DNA of 64,000 nt, from contig OX155976.1 of NCBI GenBank assembly GCA_944548615.1, forward strand, positions 3,052,442 through 3,116,441. The letters run 5' to 3'. Below the pieces are notes generated by a model. The model was not told the origin of the DNA. It made no database searches and saw nothing but the letters and a program-made list of their open reading frames with translations. Both the position numbers and the translations under genes were made by a program. Position 1 is the first letter of the stretch. The number at the start of each line of letters is the position of its first letter. Shown here piece after piece: positions 1-11,589 of this stretch. Source of the DNA: Micropterix aruncella. Taxonomy: Eukaryota > Arthropoda > Insecta > Lepidoptera > Micropterigidae.

Positions 1-300
1 GCTCGTGGCCTGCCAGCTAAATCTCTGTTTCACCTTTTGAAAAATCTTAGTCTCTCCAAGAAAATAATCAACTCCTTCTTAGAAAAATTATCCAATACCG
101 CGATTTTTGCATCTCAAATTCTATGGCTTCGAAGGGGGAGCGAATGGGTGGTAAGGTGAACGCTCACATGTGGCAAGACAGCTGTCCTAATCCTACCACA
201 GCCGGTCGTTAGTTCGAAATCCACTGCTCACCCCCAAGATGTGTAATAATACTATATGATGGACCCGACTTCGGTCGGTGAATTCCATGGCAGCTCCCTT
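1..300 (+). pseudogene. R2-like LINE, 3' end fragment (copy H1)
   Basis: Positions 1-159 encode the last ~52 residues of the same protein as the long LINE at 53922-56966, ending with LRRGSEWVVR and a stop. The 3' untranslated tail with CACATGTGGCAAGACAGCTG and TTCCATGGCAGCTCC follows to about 300. The window cuts off its 5' part. Confidence 0.85.
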
Positions 301-839
301 TGTATTTTATTTATACTTATTAATTACGTGTTTATTACAGGTTAAAGATGCCTGGCTTTGCCAATCTAATGGGGGTGTCTTTGTCTGACATCAATAAGAA
401 AAAGGAAACTCTGTTGTCGGTTTTTTGATTAAACCACAAGAAAGTCATTGCAACTCGTGAATATGGCGCTATTTTTCACGACCATTTTTTGATGCACGTT
501 CCGATAATGATTATATGTACTGAGCAAACGATAGCAGCAGCCGTCATTACTTCGACGTCATCTTTAACAGGCGATAGTGAGTAAATGAACAGTCATGGTT
601 GTGAAGAGAGCAACCCATGATTGCGGCGATGATGGCCACTGTTTATAATCGCTTATCATGGGCCATTGTGAAGCGGAGCCTTTACATTGGCGCACCTCCC
701 TTCCAGCATTTAACCATTTAAGGACCATGGGACATTTAACGCTTAATAGACACTGAGATAGACAATAGAGTTGCTCTTTTAGCGATTGCAACAATGTAAT
801 TACTTAGTGATTACACTAATTGTTTTTCCAAGATCTTTT
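301..839. other. Unassigned intergenic sequence
   Basis: I see no coding motif, RNA gene or clear inverted repeat here; the short open frames lack recognisable features. Confidence 0.5.
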
Positions 840-1290
840 TATCGCTTAACAACTTATAATTGGGCGTTTTCCACAGAATATTGTGTGTTGGGGTTGCTAT
901 TTCCAATATGAAACACTACACATTTCACAGTTTCAAGGTAGGCAATCTTCCGTCCGTCCGTGCTTTATTTCAAGATCTGCTGAAGCTCTCCACTACGAAA
1001 AATGTTGTATCATCAACAAAGTATCTGCTTTGTGATTGCGGCTTGAAAATCCGCAATATACAAAGTGAACAAAAGTGGACCCAGCGCTGACCCTTGGGGT
1101 ACTCCGCTAGATACAGCGAAATAATCGGATTTAGTCACCTACTTACACTTGAAAGGTTCGGCCAGTCAAGAAGTACGATATCTAACTTAAAATTTTCTGT
1201 TGAATTTCGAGAATTTAAAGTTTTTGTAGAAGTTGTCTTACAGGAACTTTGTCGAAGGCCTTCCAGGAGCTTATTACCGAAGAGCATACC
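840..1290 (-). pseudogene. Decayed LINE reverse transcriptase fragment
   Basis: Minus-strand translation with frame changes gives KAFDKVPV, then FLTGRTFQV, then GVPQGSALGPLLFTLYI, which are conserved reverse-transcriptase blocks of non-LTR retrotransposons (CR1/Jockey-like group). Stops and shifts show it is dead. Confidence 0.7.
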
Positions 1291-1483
1291 AACATTAAAA
1301 ATAAGAGAAGTTTGTAACACTCCACGTGTCGGCGATGTTACAACCGCCATTGTCCAGGGCAACTGAAGTGCTGTCAATCGACGGTCGCTGTTGGGTAGAC
1401 GGCATTCTGCTGCTGATGCTATACAAATTGTAGCGATAGGGGTCAGCACTTGAGGATCTTGTAGATGCTTATGAACCTATCTC

Positions 1484-1563
1484 TTCGGGCAACGACGCGG
1501 CAGACGAACTGGCCAGAAGGGGATCAAAGAAAATAGTATATGGACCGGAACCCTTGATGCCCA
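1484..1563 (+). pseudogene. RNase H fragment of LINE family L2, plus orientation
   Basis: This short piece reads GNDAADELARRGSK and YGPEPLMP, matching the RNase H end of family L2 encoded in the opposite direction just downstream. It abuts the 3' tail of that inverted copy. Confidence 0.65.
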
Positions 1564-1564
1564 T

Positions 1565-2253
1565 TAGTTAGTTAGTTAGTTTGTCTGGGCTATTTCCCGC
1601 ACTTGGCCTCTTGATTGGGCCGTTGTGCGTGGCTCATGTTTCTATTTATGTTACGGAGTAACCCAGGCTGTCCCAGAGGGTTAGCAGCCTGTTTGGGTTG
1701 CTACAGGCATCCGGTACGGATGCTGGAGATTGTAGTATTCTTGCCCGTTGCTCTGCCACACTCCTGCATTCCATGAGCACATGCTGTGGCGTTTCTTCTT
1801 CCTCCATGCATCCTCTGCATAGAGGGCTGTCTGTCACACCTATGGTAAACAGGTGTTTATTTAGGGGACAGTGGCCTGTCATAGTACCTATGACTTTACG
1901 GATTTTGTCCCTTTTTAATCTGGTGAGGTTGCGGGCAAGTTTTTTAGATGCTTCCGGAAACGCGTTCTTTGTTTGCCTGCATCCTGCGTTTTTTTTTCCA
2001 TTCTTTAAGGTGGGTTTCGTCGGTGTTCCTGCGTAGCCATGTTTTTATTTGGGCCTGGGGTATGGGCATCGAGGGTTCCGGTCCATATACTATTTCCTTT
2101 GATCCCCTTTTGGCCAGTTCTACTGCCGCGTCATTGCCCAGTGAGTCGCTGTGCCCTTTAATCCATTGCAGGGTCACTCTATTTGACCTTGCAATGGATT
2201 GAAGCGCATTGTGGCATTCCATAACCTTTCGTTTCGTTTCTCCTTCCTCCATG
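1565..2253 (-). pseudogene. LINE family L2, RNase H and C-terminal end (copy a)
   Basis: The minus strand encodes TLQWIKGHSDSLGNDAA (RNase H) and LTGHCPLNKH...CRGC...HVLMEC (C-terminal zinc-knuckle-like motif) in two frames separated by a shift. The 3' end carries a (GTTA)n-type tail at 1565-1581 rather than poly(A). The same family occurs at 43810-45001. Such RNase H-bearing LINEs belong to the I/R1-like group; the clade is not resolved here. Confidence 0.8.
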
Positions 2254-2373
2254 GGGGACAAGAACTATCCTCGGCAAAGCTCAAACGAGCGAGGTTACTG
2301 GGGTCTGGAAGTGTATGCTGAAAGGCATTCAAATAAAATTTCAGCATCTCTGGCGTCCAGTCACAGACCATGG
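2254..2373 (-). pseudogene. R2-like LINE internal fragment (copy H2)
   Basis: The peptide DWTPEMLKFYLNAFQHTLPD matches the R2-like LINE at 54600-54700 nearly exactly. It is only 120 bp and fused to the 5' end of the L2 copy, a chimeric junction. Confidence 0.85.
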
Positions 2374-2431
2374 GATTTTAATCAGAACCCCGAAAGTGTT
2401 TTGGAAAAGCTGAACACTTATCAGTACAATG

Positions 2432-2625
2432 GATGCAATAAAGAACTCAAAACATATGGTCAGACTGCTTCATAATCAAACACGTAGCATCAACAAATCC
2501 ATACATGTCACGCATCGGTCTATGACGCATCGGTCTACTGTGCCGCGCAATATAATAATACGGAGATACTGCAATATAATGGTATGGAAGCAGTCTCAAC
2601 ATATGTTTTTGAGTTCTTTATTGCA
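2432..2625. repeat. Short foldback element
   Basis: Positions 2432-2470 and 2587-2625 are inverted copies of about 39 bp (a few mismatches) around a ~115-bp centre. This looks like a small foldback MITE; the class is unknown. Confidence 0.65.
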
Positions 2626-2760
2626 GTGTTTTTCAACCCTTTTTAGATCGCGACCCCTTTTTTGGTACAAAAAAAACCTCTTAAGCACAAAAAAAACCTC
2701 TAATAGAATGTAACTTAGTTCTCTCGACCCCCCCTAGTCTCTTCTACAGCTATAACTGTA
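2624..2760. mobile_element. hAT-like terminal sequence
   Basis: The sequence starts CAGTGTTTTTCAACCC and continues into GATCGCGACCCC, the type of end seen in BED-finger hAT transposons. No partner end was found nearby. Confidence 0.45.
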
Positions 2761-2869
2761 AGCATTCAATAAAAATAAAAAATTGTAAAAACAATAGCAA
2801 AAACCACATTAATTTTAACTGTTTTTCACTTTCAAATCTGTACTTACCTGTTTCCGTCTTATGTCAGAA

Positions 2870-3010
2870 GCCAGCCTTCCGCGCCGCAACTTTTTGGTCG
2901 ATTTTGTAAATAAATACTGACAATATCGTTTTTTCATGAATTTCCTCTTGTTATCTAGTAATTAATCTTATTAGTCGTGTATATTATATATATATACGAT
3001 ATATATAGGG
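2870..3010. repeat. Dispersed repeat, shared with 47640-47760
   Basis: The block TTTGTAAATAAATACTGACAA to TTAGTCGTGTATATTATATA is similar to 47640-47760 over about 120 bp, ending in a TATATA run. The family is not recognised. Confidence 0.6.
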
Positions 3011-3990
3011 GTCGGCCAAAATGGTTACGCTGGATTTGTCGAACGACGCAAAATGCCTGTAGGCGTCCGACAGATTAATGCCAATTTTATTGCCAAGAAA
3101 AGGGCATTGACGTTGAACGTTCAAGTGTAGCCACTCAATTTAACGCGTTAATAATTAACGCAATATTTATAGCGTTGATGGGCATTGACGTTTCCCGTTA
3201 GTGTGACCGCAGCACCATTGGGCGTTTGCGAGAGAATATTGTGTGTTGGGGTTGCTTTCCCGAGTTCATAACACAAAATAGTAAACAATGGACTTGTAAG
3301 CCAACATCTTTATTTCAAATATAGTATGTAACTAAAGACAACTATTCATCCAATATACAACATTAGGAGCTAATATTTATTAGAAACTTACAAATACACT
3401 TTGACTACTCCTTATAAAAGAACACTCATTTTAAAGGCAAAAAACACTGAATTTTATTTAGTCAATTTACCATACAATTAATTATATTATTATATCTTAA
3501 AAACACAGTTTCTGCAAATCTTAATTATTCTTAATTACAAAAGAATTAATACAAATTACATTACATCTTAAACGCATACGAACATTTACACCGAACAAAT
3601 TGCATCAGAAAATAACATTTTTATCCTCAACTTCTATATTAATCAAAATTCAATGCGTACTTTTTTTAAGTATTTACACTTTTCAATTTTTTTTACTTTA
3701 CAGATTCACAAATGGGGACGAATCGATTCATTAGAAAAATAACGTTGATAATTTGGGTTAATTTGGTTAAGGTTATAATATAGATATACTCGCAGACACA
3801 CTCGCACGCATGCAGCAATCGCGACTCTATAAACATAGCCAATTCAAAATGTACATCGTATATTAAGAGGAGGCACCCAAAAATAAAAAGATCTAGTTTC
3901 TAATCAAATACATAATAGTTATAGTCAAGTACATAAAGGTTAGTTATATAGAGTTTTGCAATAAGGGTGGTCGATATTGACAGTCTGTGC
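3011..3990. other. AT-rich intergenic stretch
   Basis: I see no gene here. A short stretch near 3220-3260 resembles 865-890 (ATATTGTGTGTTGGGGTTGC), so part is repeat-derived. Confidence 0.5.
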
Positions 3991-3991
3991 C

Positions 3992-4890
3992 TTAACCCCT
4001 GGGTGGCCACGCACGCCGATCGGCGTTTTTCCTATTATCCGATTATATCTGTATTTATTCAATTATCAGATATTTTTTCCCTCCACTGCGGTTTACCGCA
4101 GTGGAGGAAACAGGCTAAATTTAAGCCTGCCATTGAATAAGCCACCGTTACATATTAGTATGCTTGCACACACCGTTCTCAAACAAATTTTCGAGGGCTT
4201 TGAAAATTTTGCGTGAAATGACTGGCATCCGAAAGGTTACCACTGCGACCATTGCTGATCTATTGTGTTCGCCACCTACTATAGTTCTGCGCTAAGCCTT
4301 ATGTCATTTAAGAACCGCAACAGGCTTTTGGCGCCAGATTGTTTTACCTCCTCAGGTTGGAGGTAATGACCACCCAAGTGGATGTATCTTTTAGGCATCA
4401 GCGGGCCACACTCGCACATGAGGTGCAGAGGAGTTTCCTCTGCCCCTTGGCAGAACCTACACATTTTTGTGTCTCGGAGCTTGAGGTTGTATATGTGTTT
4501 GTTGAGGCCACAATGCCCCGTGAGCGCCAGTATGCGTAGATTGTTTCTATTTAGCGATAAGGCCTCACGGGCCGTCTTAGGGTCGTAGGCCTTAATTAGC
4601 ACTTTGGATTGGTTCAACCCTGGCGTGTTGTTCCAGCGGTTGACGGATTGTTCTAAACATATTTGTTTGAGAATTAGGTTTACAAGGCTTTTTGGTACGC
4701 CACAGCAAGGTTCAGGGCCGTACAACGTTCCCTTTGCTCCCGTCTTAGCAAGTTTGTCGGCTTTTTTATTTCCCTCGATTCCTGCATGGCCGGGAACCCA
4801 TCTTAGAATCACCCTGTTCTTTTCGCCCAGGGAATTCAATAGTGATATGCAGTTTTGCACTAGCTTTGAATTAATGATCCGAAAGGTTAA
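3992..4890 (+). mobile_element. TTAA-flanked MITE family C (copy 1), interrupted by LINE L1a
   Basis: TTAA at 3992-3995 is followed by CCCCTGGGTGG, and a TTAA at 4887-4890 closes the element. A LINE of 637 bp plus its 13-bp target copy interrupts it; without these the element is about 241 bp. A perfect palindrome CGCCGATCGGCG lies at 4014-4025. TTAA target and CCC ends suggest a piggyBac-like origin. Other copies are at 22568, 38575 and 53550. Confidence 0.8.
4240..4876 (-). pseudogene. LINE family L1, RNase H and C-terminal end (copy a)
   Basis: This 5'-truncated insertion is bounded by the 13-bp duplication ATCCGAAAGGTTA (4227-4239 and 4877-4889). The minus frame encodes an RNase H block VILRWVPGHAGIEGNKKAD, then LTGHCGLNKH and CRFCQGAEETPLHLMCEC, ending at 4279. 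It lies inside MITE C1. The protein belongs to an RNase H-bearing LINE of the I/R1-like group; its RT and endonuclease parts are missing. Confidence 0.9.
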
Positions 4891-5039
4891 AACAAGTTGC
4901 ATGTGAGGTATTAACAAAATTTTTTTTTTATTCGAAATGCCTATGTATGCCATTATGTATGGTATGTGACTTTGTTGAAATTTCCGCCGCGGTTTCGCAC
5001 GGTGGCATGGAGATCCGAGAGATCCAATTTTTAACGAAG

Positions 5040-5300
5040 TAAGGGAAAGGACCGTACAAGCGACCTCGAACCCGTAACCATTTGGGAGGCGGGAGAAATC
5101 TGGCCGAAACTGGAAGTAAGAGCGCGAGGTTGGCCCGCCGGGTGCACAGCTGGGTTTTCGCAGTTAGTCTTTTGTCTCTTACTAGACAGTGGACTGTTTC
5201 ATCCCAAGTCTTTTACGCTCACCTCACGGAGACTTCTGTCTCCGTATTGTTAAAACTTTCTGAGGTGAAGAGTTCGCCTGTCGTAGTTGACACCTTCAAG
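5040..5300 (-). repeat. Repeat family X (copy 1), fragment
   Basis: The reverse complement matches the first ~250 bp of the repeats at 29424, 38687, 51012, 51432 and 63887 (GTTGTCAACTACAAC start region, diverged). It is non-coding. Confidence 0.7.
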
Positions 5301-5351
5301 TGTGTGAGGTATAAACGAAATTCTCTATTTATTTGAAAGGCCCTTATGCCA

Positions 5352-5615
5352 TTATGTATGGAATATAACAACGTTCAAATGACCGCCGCGGATTCGCACG
5401 GTGGCACAGATCCGAGAAGTCCATTTTTCAATGACTGTCGCATAGATCCGACTAAATTCGATAGCTTGGGTTATATCGACTTTGAGGGCATCGGTCGATT
5501 GCGGCTTATTGGCATAGACCTCCGACTTCAGAAAACCCCACAAAAAAAAGTCTAGCGGGATCAAATCGCATGATCTTGGTGGCCTATTTGCGTCACCTCC
5601 GCGAGAGATAACCAT
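5352..5615 (-). pseudogene. mariner/Tc1-like transposase C-terminal fragment
   Basis: The minus frame reads PPRSCDLIPLDFFLWGFLKS and VYANKPQS, the last catalytic block of mariner/Tc1-type transposases (the D in CDL is the third acidic residue). No N-terminal part or terminal repeats are visible. Confidence 0.75.
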
Positions 5616-5639
5616 GCACTAACAAACACTCACTTCGAT

Positions 5640-6600
5640 AATAATATTTTAACCTGCTGCTCAATCATTTAACTTGCCATGGTGAGTGAATTGGCATCAC
5701 CACCAAAACAACATGGCCGCCACAGACTACAACATCAACCCGACCTTATTGGAAAACCCTATATATGTGTCATCTAATTTCAAACTCCATCCTATCCAGA
5801 TAAATCTATTTCACAGTCGGATCAATTTTGTGTTAATAAGAGTTAAATAATAAATATCAATGTCATAAATTTATGCAATATTCGATAAGTAAAATTACTA
5901 GTGCATATTTTTTACATTTACAGTTAAAAAAAAAGCAGTAAAAAGCAGCATATTGTGTCGGAAACTGGGGTGTAGCTAGTTTAACATTCAAATTTGGATC
6001 TGGCAGGTTTTTTCGATCTAGGATCTGACCACTTTTGTTACTAACTTCAGGCTGTGACGTCAGCAATAAGACAGGAGAGTTATAGATTCGCCAGCGCCAT
6101 GACAGTTTTCCGATGATTTTTTTGCTCTGATCGGACGGTACAGAAATATAGCGGCGAAAAGCGTTCGTCATGGATATAACGGAGTTTGAAATTTAATGCT
6201 GTTTTTTTTTATAATATAATCTTGGAATCTGGCGTTGTTTCATATTAAATGAAGTTTCGGGAACATAGAACTCAAGTGCGACAAGACCACAGAGTAAAAA
6301 TATATATTTTTTTACAATAAATTCACTATGATTATAGTCTTCTCATTATTTTTGGGTACTTCCCTCACATTAGTATATGTAATTTTCTTTCAATAATAAT
6401 TCCGAGATCTGTTGATGAGTAAGATCAACTGGGAAGATACAATGAACACAATCGTTTTGTATTCCTTATACGCATAACGCATTAAACATAACGCAAATGG
6501 CACTACTGTAAAAAAATTTGGATAACAAGCCACGAGTGCGGAGACTGTTGAAATTGCACGAAGAGTTATTAGTTTATGAAAAGATTGATTTTGAAGAAGA
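5640..6600. other. Unassigned intergenic sequence
   Basis: AT-rich DNA with only short open frames and no recognisable motif. Confidence 0.5.
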
Positions 6601-6604
6601 AATT

Positions 6605-6775
6605 TCCATTCCCCGCTGGGTCACCATTTCCTTGGGATAAAATTAACAGAATTTCGTTCAAATTCTGTCGATCGAATGAAGTACACAAATTCTATGGTAA
6701 GGTTGGTAGTAAGACACTGTCTTAAGACAATAAACCCGCCCTTTGTGAAATGCCTACAATGAATTATCTAAAACA
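6605..6775 (+). mobile_element. tRNA-derived SINE, 5'-truncated copy
   Basis: It starts at CCCCGCTGGGTCACCATTT, the end of the tRNA-like head, and shares the body of the copy at 7898-8160 (AATTCTGTCGATCGAATG, GACAATAAACC, CAATGA tail). The head is missing. Confidence 0.75.
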
Positions 6776-6779
6776 AGAG

Positions 6780-7890
6780 TATTTGATGAGACAGATAGTT
6801 GACACTGACTGTTTATAGGTATTTGAGACTCTTCAATATACCATTTGCGAAACTTTGGAGTACCGGGTAGGAGGTATCACGATTAGTGGTAAGAGTTTTT
6901 TTTTTTTTGCTTTCTAAACCAGGTTTTATTACTAGCAGTAAGAGAGAGGATCAAAAGGGAAGAAAATGTAAAAAAGACTGCAGAAAGACCGCCAGAGAGA
7001 AAACCGAGCACTTCAAACAATTTCAACAGTCCACCGTACCGAATCGGCCCCTGATCACACTCTCAATATTTACAAAGAGCAGGGCAAACTAGACGTAAAG
7101 CTAAATACACACTACAGCAAGCGTCACGCGATAAGTAGCAAAATTCTCTAAAGCTCTACATTTTACATTAGGCGTATCGAATAGCGAGTGGTCCCTTTTC
7201 TTTTCGAGAGCCTGTTCGTCAGATGGGATTTTAGCCCCCTTTCTTAGACCAATCAAAATAACCAAACTTTACTCTGCAAAAAATCAGATGGTTTATCAAA
7301 ACCATTTAAGCTTATAATTTATTGAGTTGTTACACTGTCTCCACTCTCGCGCAGTCATCTTGGAGAAACCCTGGCCAAAATCAGTTTTTGCACAATATCT
7401 CTCTTTATGTATGCTTTTGAATGCCTTAGTGTTTATTATAGGGGGGGGGGGGGGATCTCTACATTTACATTTGAAAACCGCAATGAAAAGGCGAGGAAGC
7501 TCTCTGTTTATCCAAGATGGAGGATGAAACGCAAAAAATTATTTCAGGGACCCAAACTTTGTAACCCTGCAAAAAAACAGAACTACTTAACGAAATGCAA
7601 GGGGAAATCGCTACATTGGCTGGATGATGCCAGTAAATGATGCAAGCAAGCAAAATAACCGTATCGAAACAGATCTTGCCCCGATGTTTCGGCAGTCGCA
7701 ACTCTATTCATCCCAAAAGTGGAAGTCCAGCCGCCCAATAGGGGGCGAAGTACAGTATGTTGTGTCATACAAATGTTATAGTAATGGCTAAATAGCCAAT
7801 TGAGCGAGTTCAGATTGAGGAGGGAAGGGATGTAGGTTGGGCTGTTCAGCTGTTCACTAAGTTCAGTTTTCGTACAGGATAATTTATGAC
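6780..7890. other. Unassigned intergenic sequence with a poly-G run
   Basis: No gene seen. A run of 13-14 G residues lies at about 7441-7454. Confidence 0.5.
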
Positions 7891-7897
7891 CACTATG

Positions 7898-8160
7898 CCA
7901 CACGGCTCGGTGGAGTGGTTAGGTCGCCTGATCTTACATTGTAAGGTCCCGGGTTCGATTCCCGGCTGGGTCACCATTTTCAGTTGGGATCAAATTAACG
8001 GAATTGCATTTTCAATTCTGTCGATCGAATGCAATAACGAGACACATACTTACAGACATGTTCCACGCACACATACATATAACACGTCATAGTAGGGTTG
8101 GTTGTAAGAGATTGTCATATGACAATAAACCGCCCATTGTGAAATTTTCACAATAAAGAG
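7898..8160 (+). mobile_element. tRNA-derived SINE
   Basis: The head GGCTCGGTGGAGTGGTTAGG carries an A-box-like segment and GGTTCGATTCC at 7952-7962 is a perfect RNA polymerase III B box. After GGCTGGGTCACC a unique body follows, ending with GTGAAATTTTCACAATAAAG. A second copy with the same body at 6605 shows this is a SINE and not a tRNA gene. Confidence 0.85.
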
Positions 8161-8354
8161 TATAAACAATTTAAATGCATGGAGGTTTGTCAGCATCTTG
8201 GATGGAGATCCATAGTTATTATGACAAACATGAAAATATGCATGCCTAACTTAGAGTAGGTATATAAATGTTTGCAAAAGTAATTCATGAATCTCTTGTT
8301 TTCGGTCACAGTGAAATCTCGATCGATCGTTCTCCAAATTTTTATTGTCACATA

Positions 8355-8750
8355 CAGGGTGCGTTTTTAATTAGTGACATCCTTGTAGTGGGTGAATCAG
8401 TACGACAACGTAAGCAACTTTAAAAAACAATTTTTTTTAAAAAAACAAAAAAAAATATATTTTTTATTTTGTTTGAAATTTGAACAATGTTTTTTTTGGA
8501 AAATAGTCCAAAAACCATGAGCATAACTCGCTATTTAACGGTAAGTAAAATATCGGTAATACGGCTTATTAGCGATATTTTACCTACCGCTAATGGTGCA
8601 GTGCGCTCAGCGCCTATCAAACTTTTCTTCAATATAAAAGATTTACAAAATTGACAAAAAAAAAATTCAATATTCACAAAAAAATCTTATTTTTTTCGAT
8701 TTTTTTATCATAAGTTGCTTATTGTGTCGTACTGATTCACCCACTACATA
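8355..8750. mobile_element. MITE family E (copy 1), right end missing
   Basis: It begins CAGGGTGCGTTTTTAATTAG and matches copy 2 directly following. The last ~35 bp that copy 2 has at its right end are missing. Terminal parts GTGGGTGAATCAGTACGACA and the inverted GTCGTACTGATTCACCCAC are clear. Confidence 0.85.
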
Positions 8751-9174
8751 CAGGGTGAGTTTTTAATTAGTGACATCCTTGTAGTGGGTGAATCAGTACG
8801 ACAACGTAAGCAACTTTAAAAAACAATTTTAAAAAAAAACAACAAAAATATATATTTTTTTTTATTTTGTTTGAAATTTGAACAATGTTTTCTTTGGAAA
8901 ATAGTCCAAAAACCATGAGCATAACTCGCTATTTAACGGTAAGTAAAATATCGGTAATACGGCTTATTAGCGATATTTTACCTACCGCTAATGGTGCAGC
9001 GCGCTCAGCGCCTATGAAACTTTTCTTCAATATAAAAGATTTACAAAATTGACAAAAAAAAATTTAATATTCACAAAAAAATCATATTTTTTTGATTTTT
9101 TTATCATAAGTTGCTTATTGTGTCGTACTGATTCACCCACTACAAGAATGTCACTAATTAAAAACTCAGCCCTG
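8751..9174. mobile_element. MITE family E (copy 2), complete
   Basis: The element starts CAGGGTGAGTTTTTAATTAG and ends AATTAAAAACTCAGCCCTG, inverted repeats of about 60 bp with few mismatches. The centre holds a palindromic AAAATATCGGTAATA / TATTAGCGATATTT region. It has no coding capacity. The transposon class is not certain. Confidence 0.85.
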
Positions 9175-9209
9175 TATATAATTTACTTTTATGACTGTTT
9201 AAAATATCC

Positions 9210-10450
9210 TTACGAAGTTTGATCAAAAAATACGATGAATGAATTTTCATAGTGGCAACTGCGATCCATTAAAATAATATGTCCGATAGCTTGATCCTTA
9301 AAGAGTGTCAAGTTTGAATAAGTTGTGACTCGTCAGTCGGCTTCTAGAGCTGGAAGAGTGAGGTTGTGTTTACTGTGTCTGTCGCCCATCATGGATTTTG
9401 AATGATGCGTTAACACTGATCTTCTGCAAGTTGGAAAAAAGTGCCAAAGAAGCTCATAGTTCAAATCAGTGTATGGCGATGATGTGGTGACTCTGAAGAC
9501 TGTTTACATGTGGGATGTGCGATTTAAAAGTGGAAATGGTCACGTTGACAAGCAACGGTCGAGAGATCGAATGAGATCTCAAAAACGGACAAAAATGTGC
9601 AAAAAGCGTTCGAACAGAAGATTGACTATTCGAAACATCTCGTATGGGATCGTGCAAAGCATTTTAACCAATAATTTGCAAATGAGTAGAGTGAGTAATA
9701 AATTTGTCCCAAGACTTGACTGGCGAACAACAAAATAATTGCGTGTCAGTTTGCCTGGAATTGAAGGATTGTCTTGAAGTAGATCCAAGCTTCATGGCCA
9801 ATATTATGACTGGATAAAAGTTGGATCTATGGATATATAGGCCCTGAGAAAAATGCAGAGTTCCCAATGAAAAACAAGTGGCTATCCTCGTTCTTAAAAG
9901 GCACATCAGTCAAAGTCGAATTTGAGGGTCATGCCTATTGTTTTTTTGATAGTAAGAGCATAAAGCTATCAGGGTTCGTTCCAAGGGGAACAACAAATAG
10001 TAAACTCTGAATATTACAAGAGCCTACTGGAACATTTGCAATACTATGTATGAAGAGGCCATAAAAATGGACCAATGTCTTCCTCCTTCATCACAACAAC
10101 GTCCCGAGTCACACCTCGCTTCTGATCTGCGTTTTTTTTGGCCGAAAACACATTTCTGTCCGTCCACATTCATTTTACTGTCCAGTTTTATCACCATGGG
10201 CTCTTCCCAAAAATAAAAACCGTACTAAAAGGAAAACGTTTTGATACAATTTCCAACATTGAGACGGCCACGATAGAGCAACTGAAAGTAGCCTACTGGA
10301 AATATTTCCAATCATGGAATCCACATTGGGATAAGTGTATCGCTAGCCAAGGAGAGTACTTTGAAGAAGAATAATTAAAATTTAATGAAAGCTTATTACT
10401 TTGTTCGTAAAAAAAATGTTCACCGTATTTTTTGATCCAAAATTTTGTAA
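9210..10450 (+). mobile_element. Decayed mariner element
   Basis: Inverted ends lie at 9210-9240 and about 10419-10450 (shared GATCAAAAAATACGRTGAA). Plus-strand peptides in order are YGDDVVTLKTVYMWDVRFKS and RRLTIRN (helix-turn-helix region, 9469-9738), then LHHNNVPSHT, and LKGKRFDTISNIE...KCIASQGEYFEEE at 10225-10374, the mariner C-terminus. Stops and shifts separate them, so it is inactive. Length 1.24 kb is normal for mariner. Confidence 0.9.
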
Positions 10451-10629
10451 ATTATTGGCTTCTCTCTCCACGATTTTTCAAGCGGAAACATTTGGTATAA
10501 TTATAGAGGTGGGTGTGATTCGACAGAGAAACCTTTAAGGCCTACACAATTTCACAGATAGTAGTGTATAGGTAAATGCCATGAGATCTTTGAAAGGACA
10601 TTGCGGAGTCAGATTTGCACGACAATAAC

Positions 10630-11061
10630 TTAACCCCTCAAGCCCCGATTGGCCGATATCGGCCACAAACTGATTCAGCGTGACGGGCCCGTTTTAATTT
10701 TATTTTAATTTAATTTGTTTTATTTTATTATGTTTTATTATGTTAATATGTTTCATTTTAATTATGGGTACAGTGGTTTGGCAGTAATTAATGTTTTTGG
10801 TGAGACAGTGTCATAATTTAAAATCGAAGACTATCGCGGTTGTTTGACATTATAAATAGGATAGAAAAGTCTAACCTAGTCTACCCTAGACAACGGCGGC
10901 TGCAACGTCACCGAAACGTCGGGTCCTACAAATTTCACGCGGTAAATTCGTTTTCTATCCTATTTATAGTGTCATAATTCAATTTTTTTACTAATTTTTA
11001 CTAAAATTTTTTGGGACATCAACTTGTCAATCGGCTGAGGGACCGAGGCCTGAAGGGTTAA
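10630..11061 (+). mobile_element. TTAA-flanked MITE family D (copy 1), interrupted
   Basis: TTAA 10630-10633 then CCCCTCAAGCCCC, and CTGAAGGG then TTAA 11058-11061. The palindrome TGGCCGATATCGGCCA is at 10650-10665. A Penelope-like insertion (10819-10967) interrupts it; copy 2 at 57911-58180 gives the uninterrupted form. Confidence 0.85.
10819..10967. mobile_element. Penelope-like element, arms only (149 bp)
   Basis: The insert carries the TTATAAATAGGATAGAAAA end in both orientations and the ACCGAAACGTCGGGTCC box found in the larger element at 20678-21609. It is flanked by the 12-bp duplication AGTGTCATAATT (10807-10818 and 10968-10979). MITE copy D2 shows the empty site. Confidence 0.85.
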
Positions 11062-11455
11062 GTAGAACATTAAACACTTAGGCACTGGAATTACTGTTTT
11101 TGTAAAGATTCAGCCCCTTTCCCGCATCAACTATTTTTCGGCGTTCTCTATAGTTTTTTTGGAAGTCAATTCAAAAGCAATAGAGGTTTCGCTGTATTTA
11201 TCTCATTCATAATAATCACTTTACGTTAGTGTAAGGTATTTATTTCAAAATTTTGGAAAGCATATTCCAAAATGGAAGCCGTTTGGATGATTGCCTTTAG
11301 GAAAACGAGAACAGGTACGGATCGAAGACGTGGATCGAGTAGGCAACGGAAAGGGCCGTGTCGGTCATCACTATACAGGAGAGGATCCGTTCAGTCAATT
11401 AAAGCCCGAGGTTAAAACAGCAAAAAGAACGCGAAGACTATCGCAGTTGTTTGAC

Positions 11456-11583
11456 ATTATAAATAGAATATAAACGAATTTATAGCGTGAAGTTTGTAGC
11501 ACCTAACCGTCGTTATCCAGAGTAGACAGAGTAAACGTCGGGTGCTACAAACTTCACGCGGAAAATTTGTTTTTATACTATTT
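11456..11583. mobile_element. Old Penelope-like arms-only fragment
   Basis: Inverted halves GCGTGAAGTTTGTAGCACC and GGTGCTACAAACTTCACGC flank a short centre, a diverged version of the other arms-only inserts. No target duplication is visible. Confidence 0.7.
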
Positions 11584-11589
11584 ATTGCG

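Noticed and set aside
7886..8092. Open frame and possible tRNA gene at the GGTTCGATTCC site
   Set aside because: The tRNA-like head is followed by a body shared with another copy at 6605, so it is a SINE; the open frame over it has no motif.
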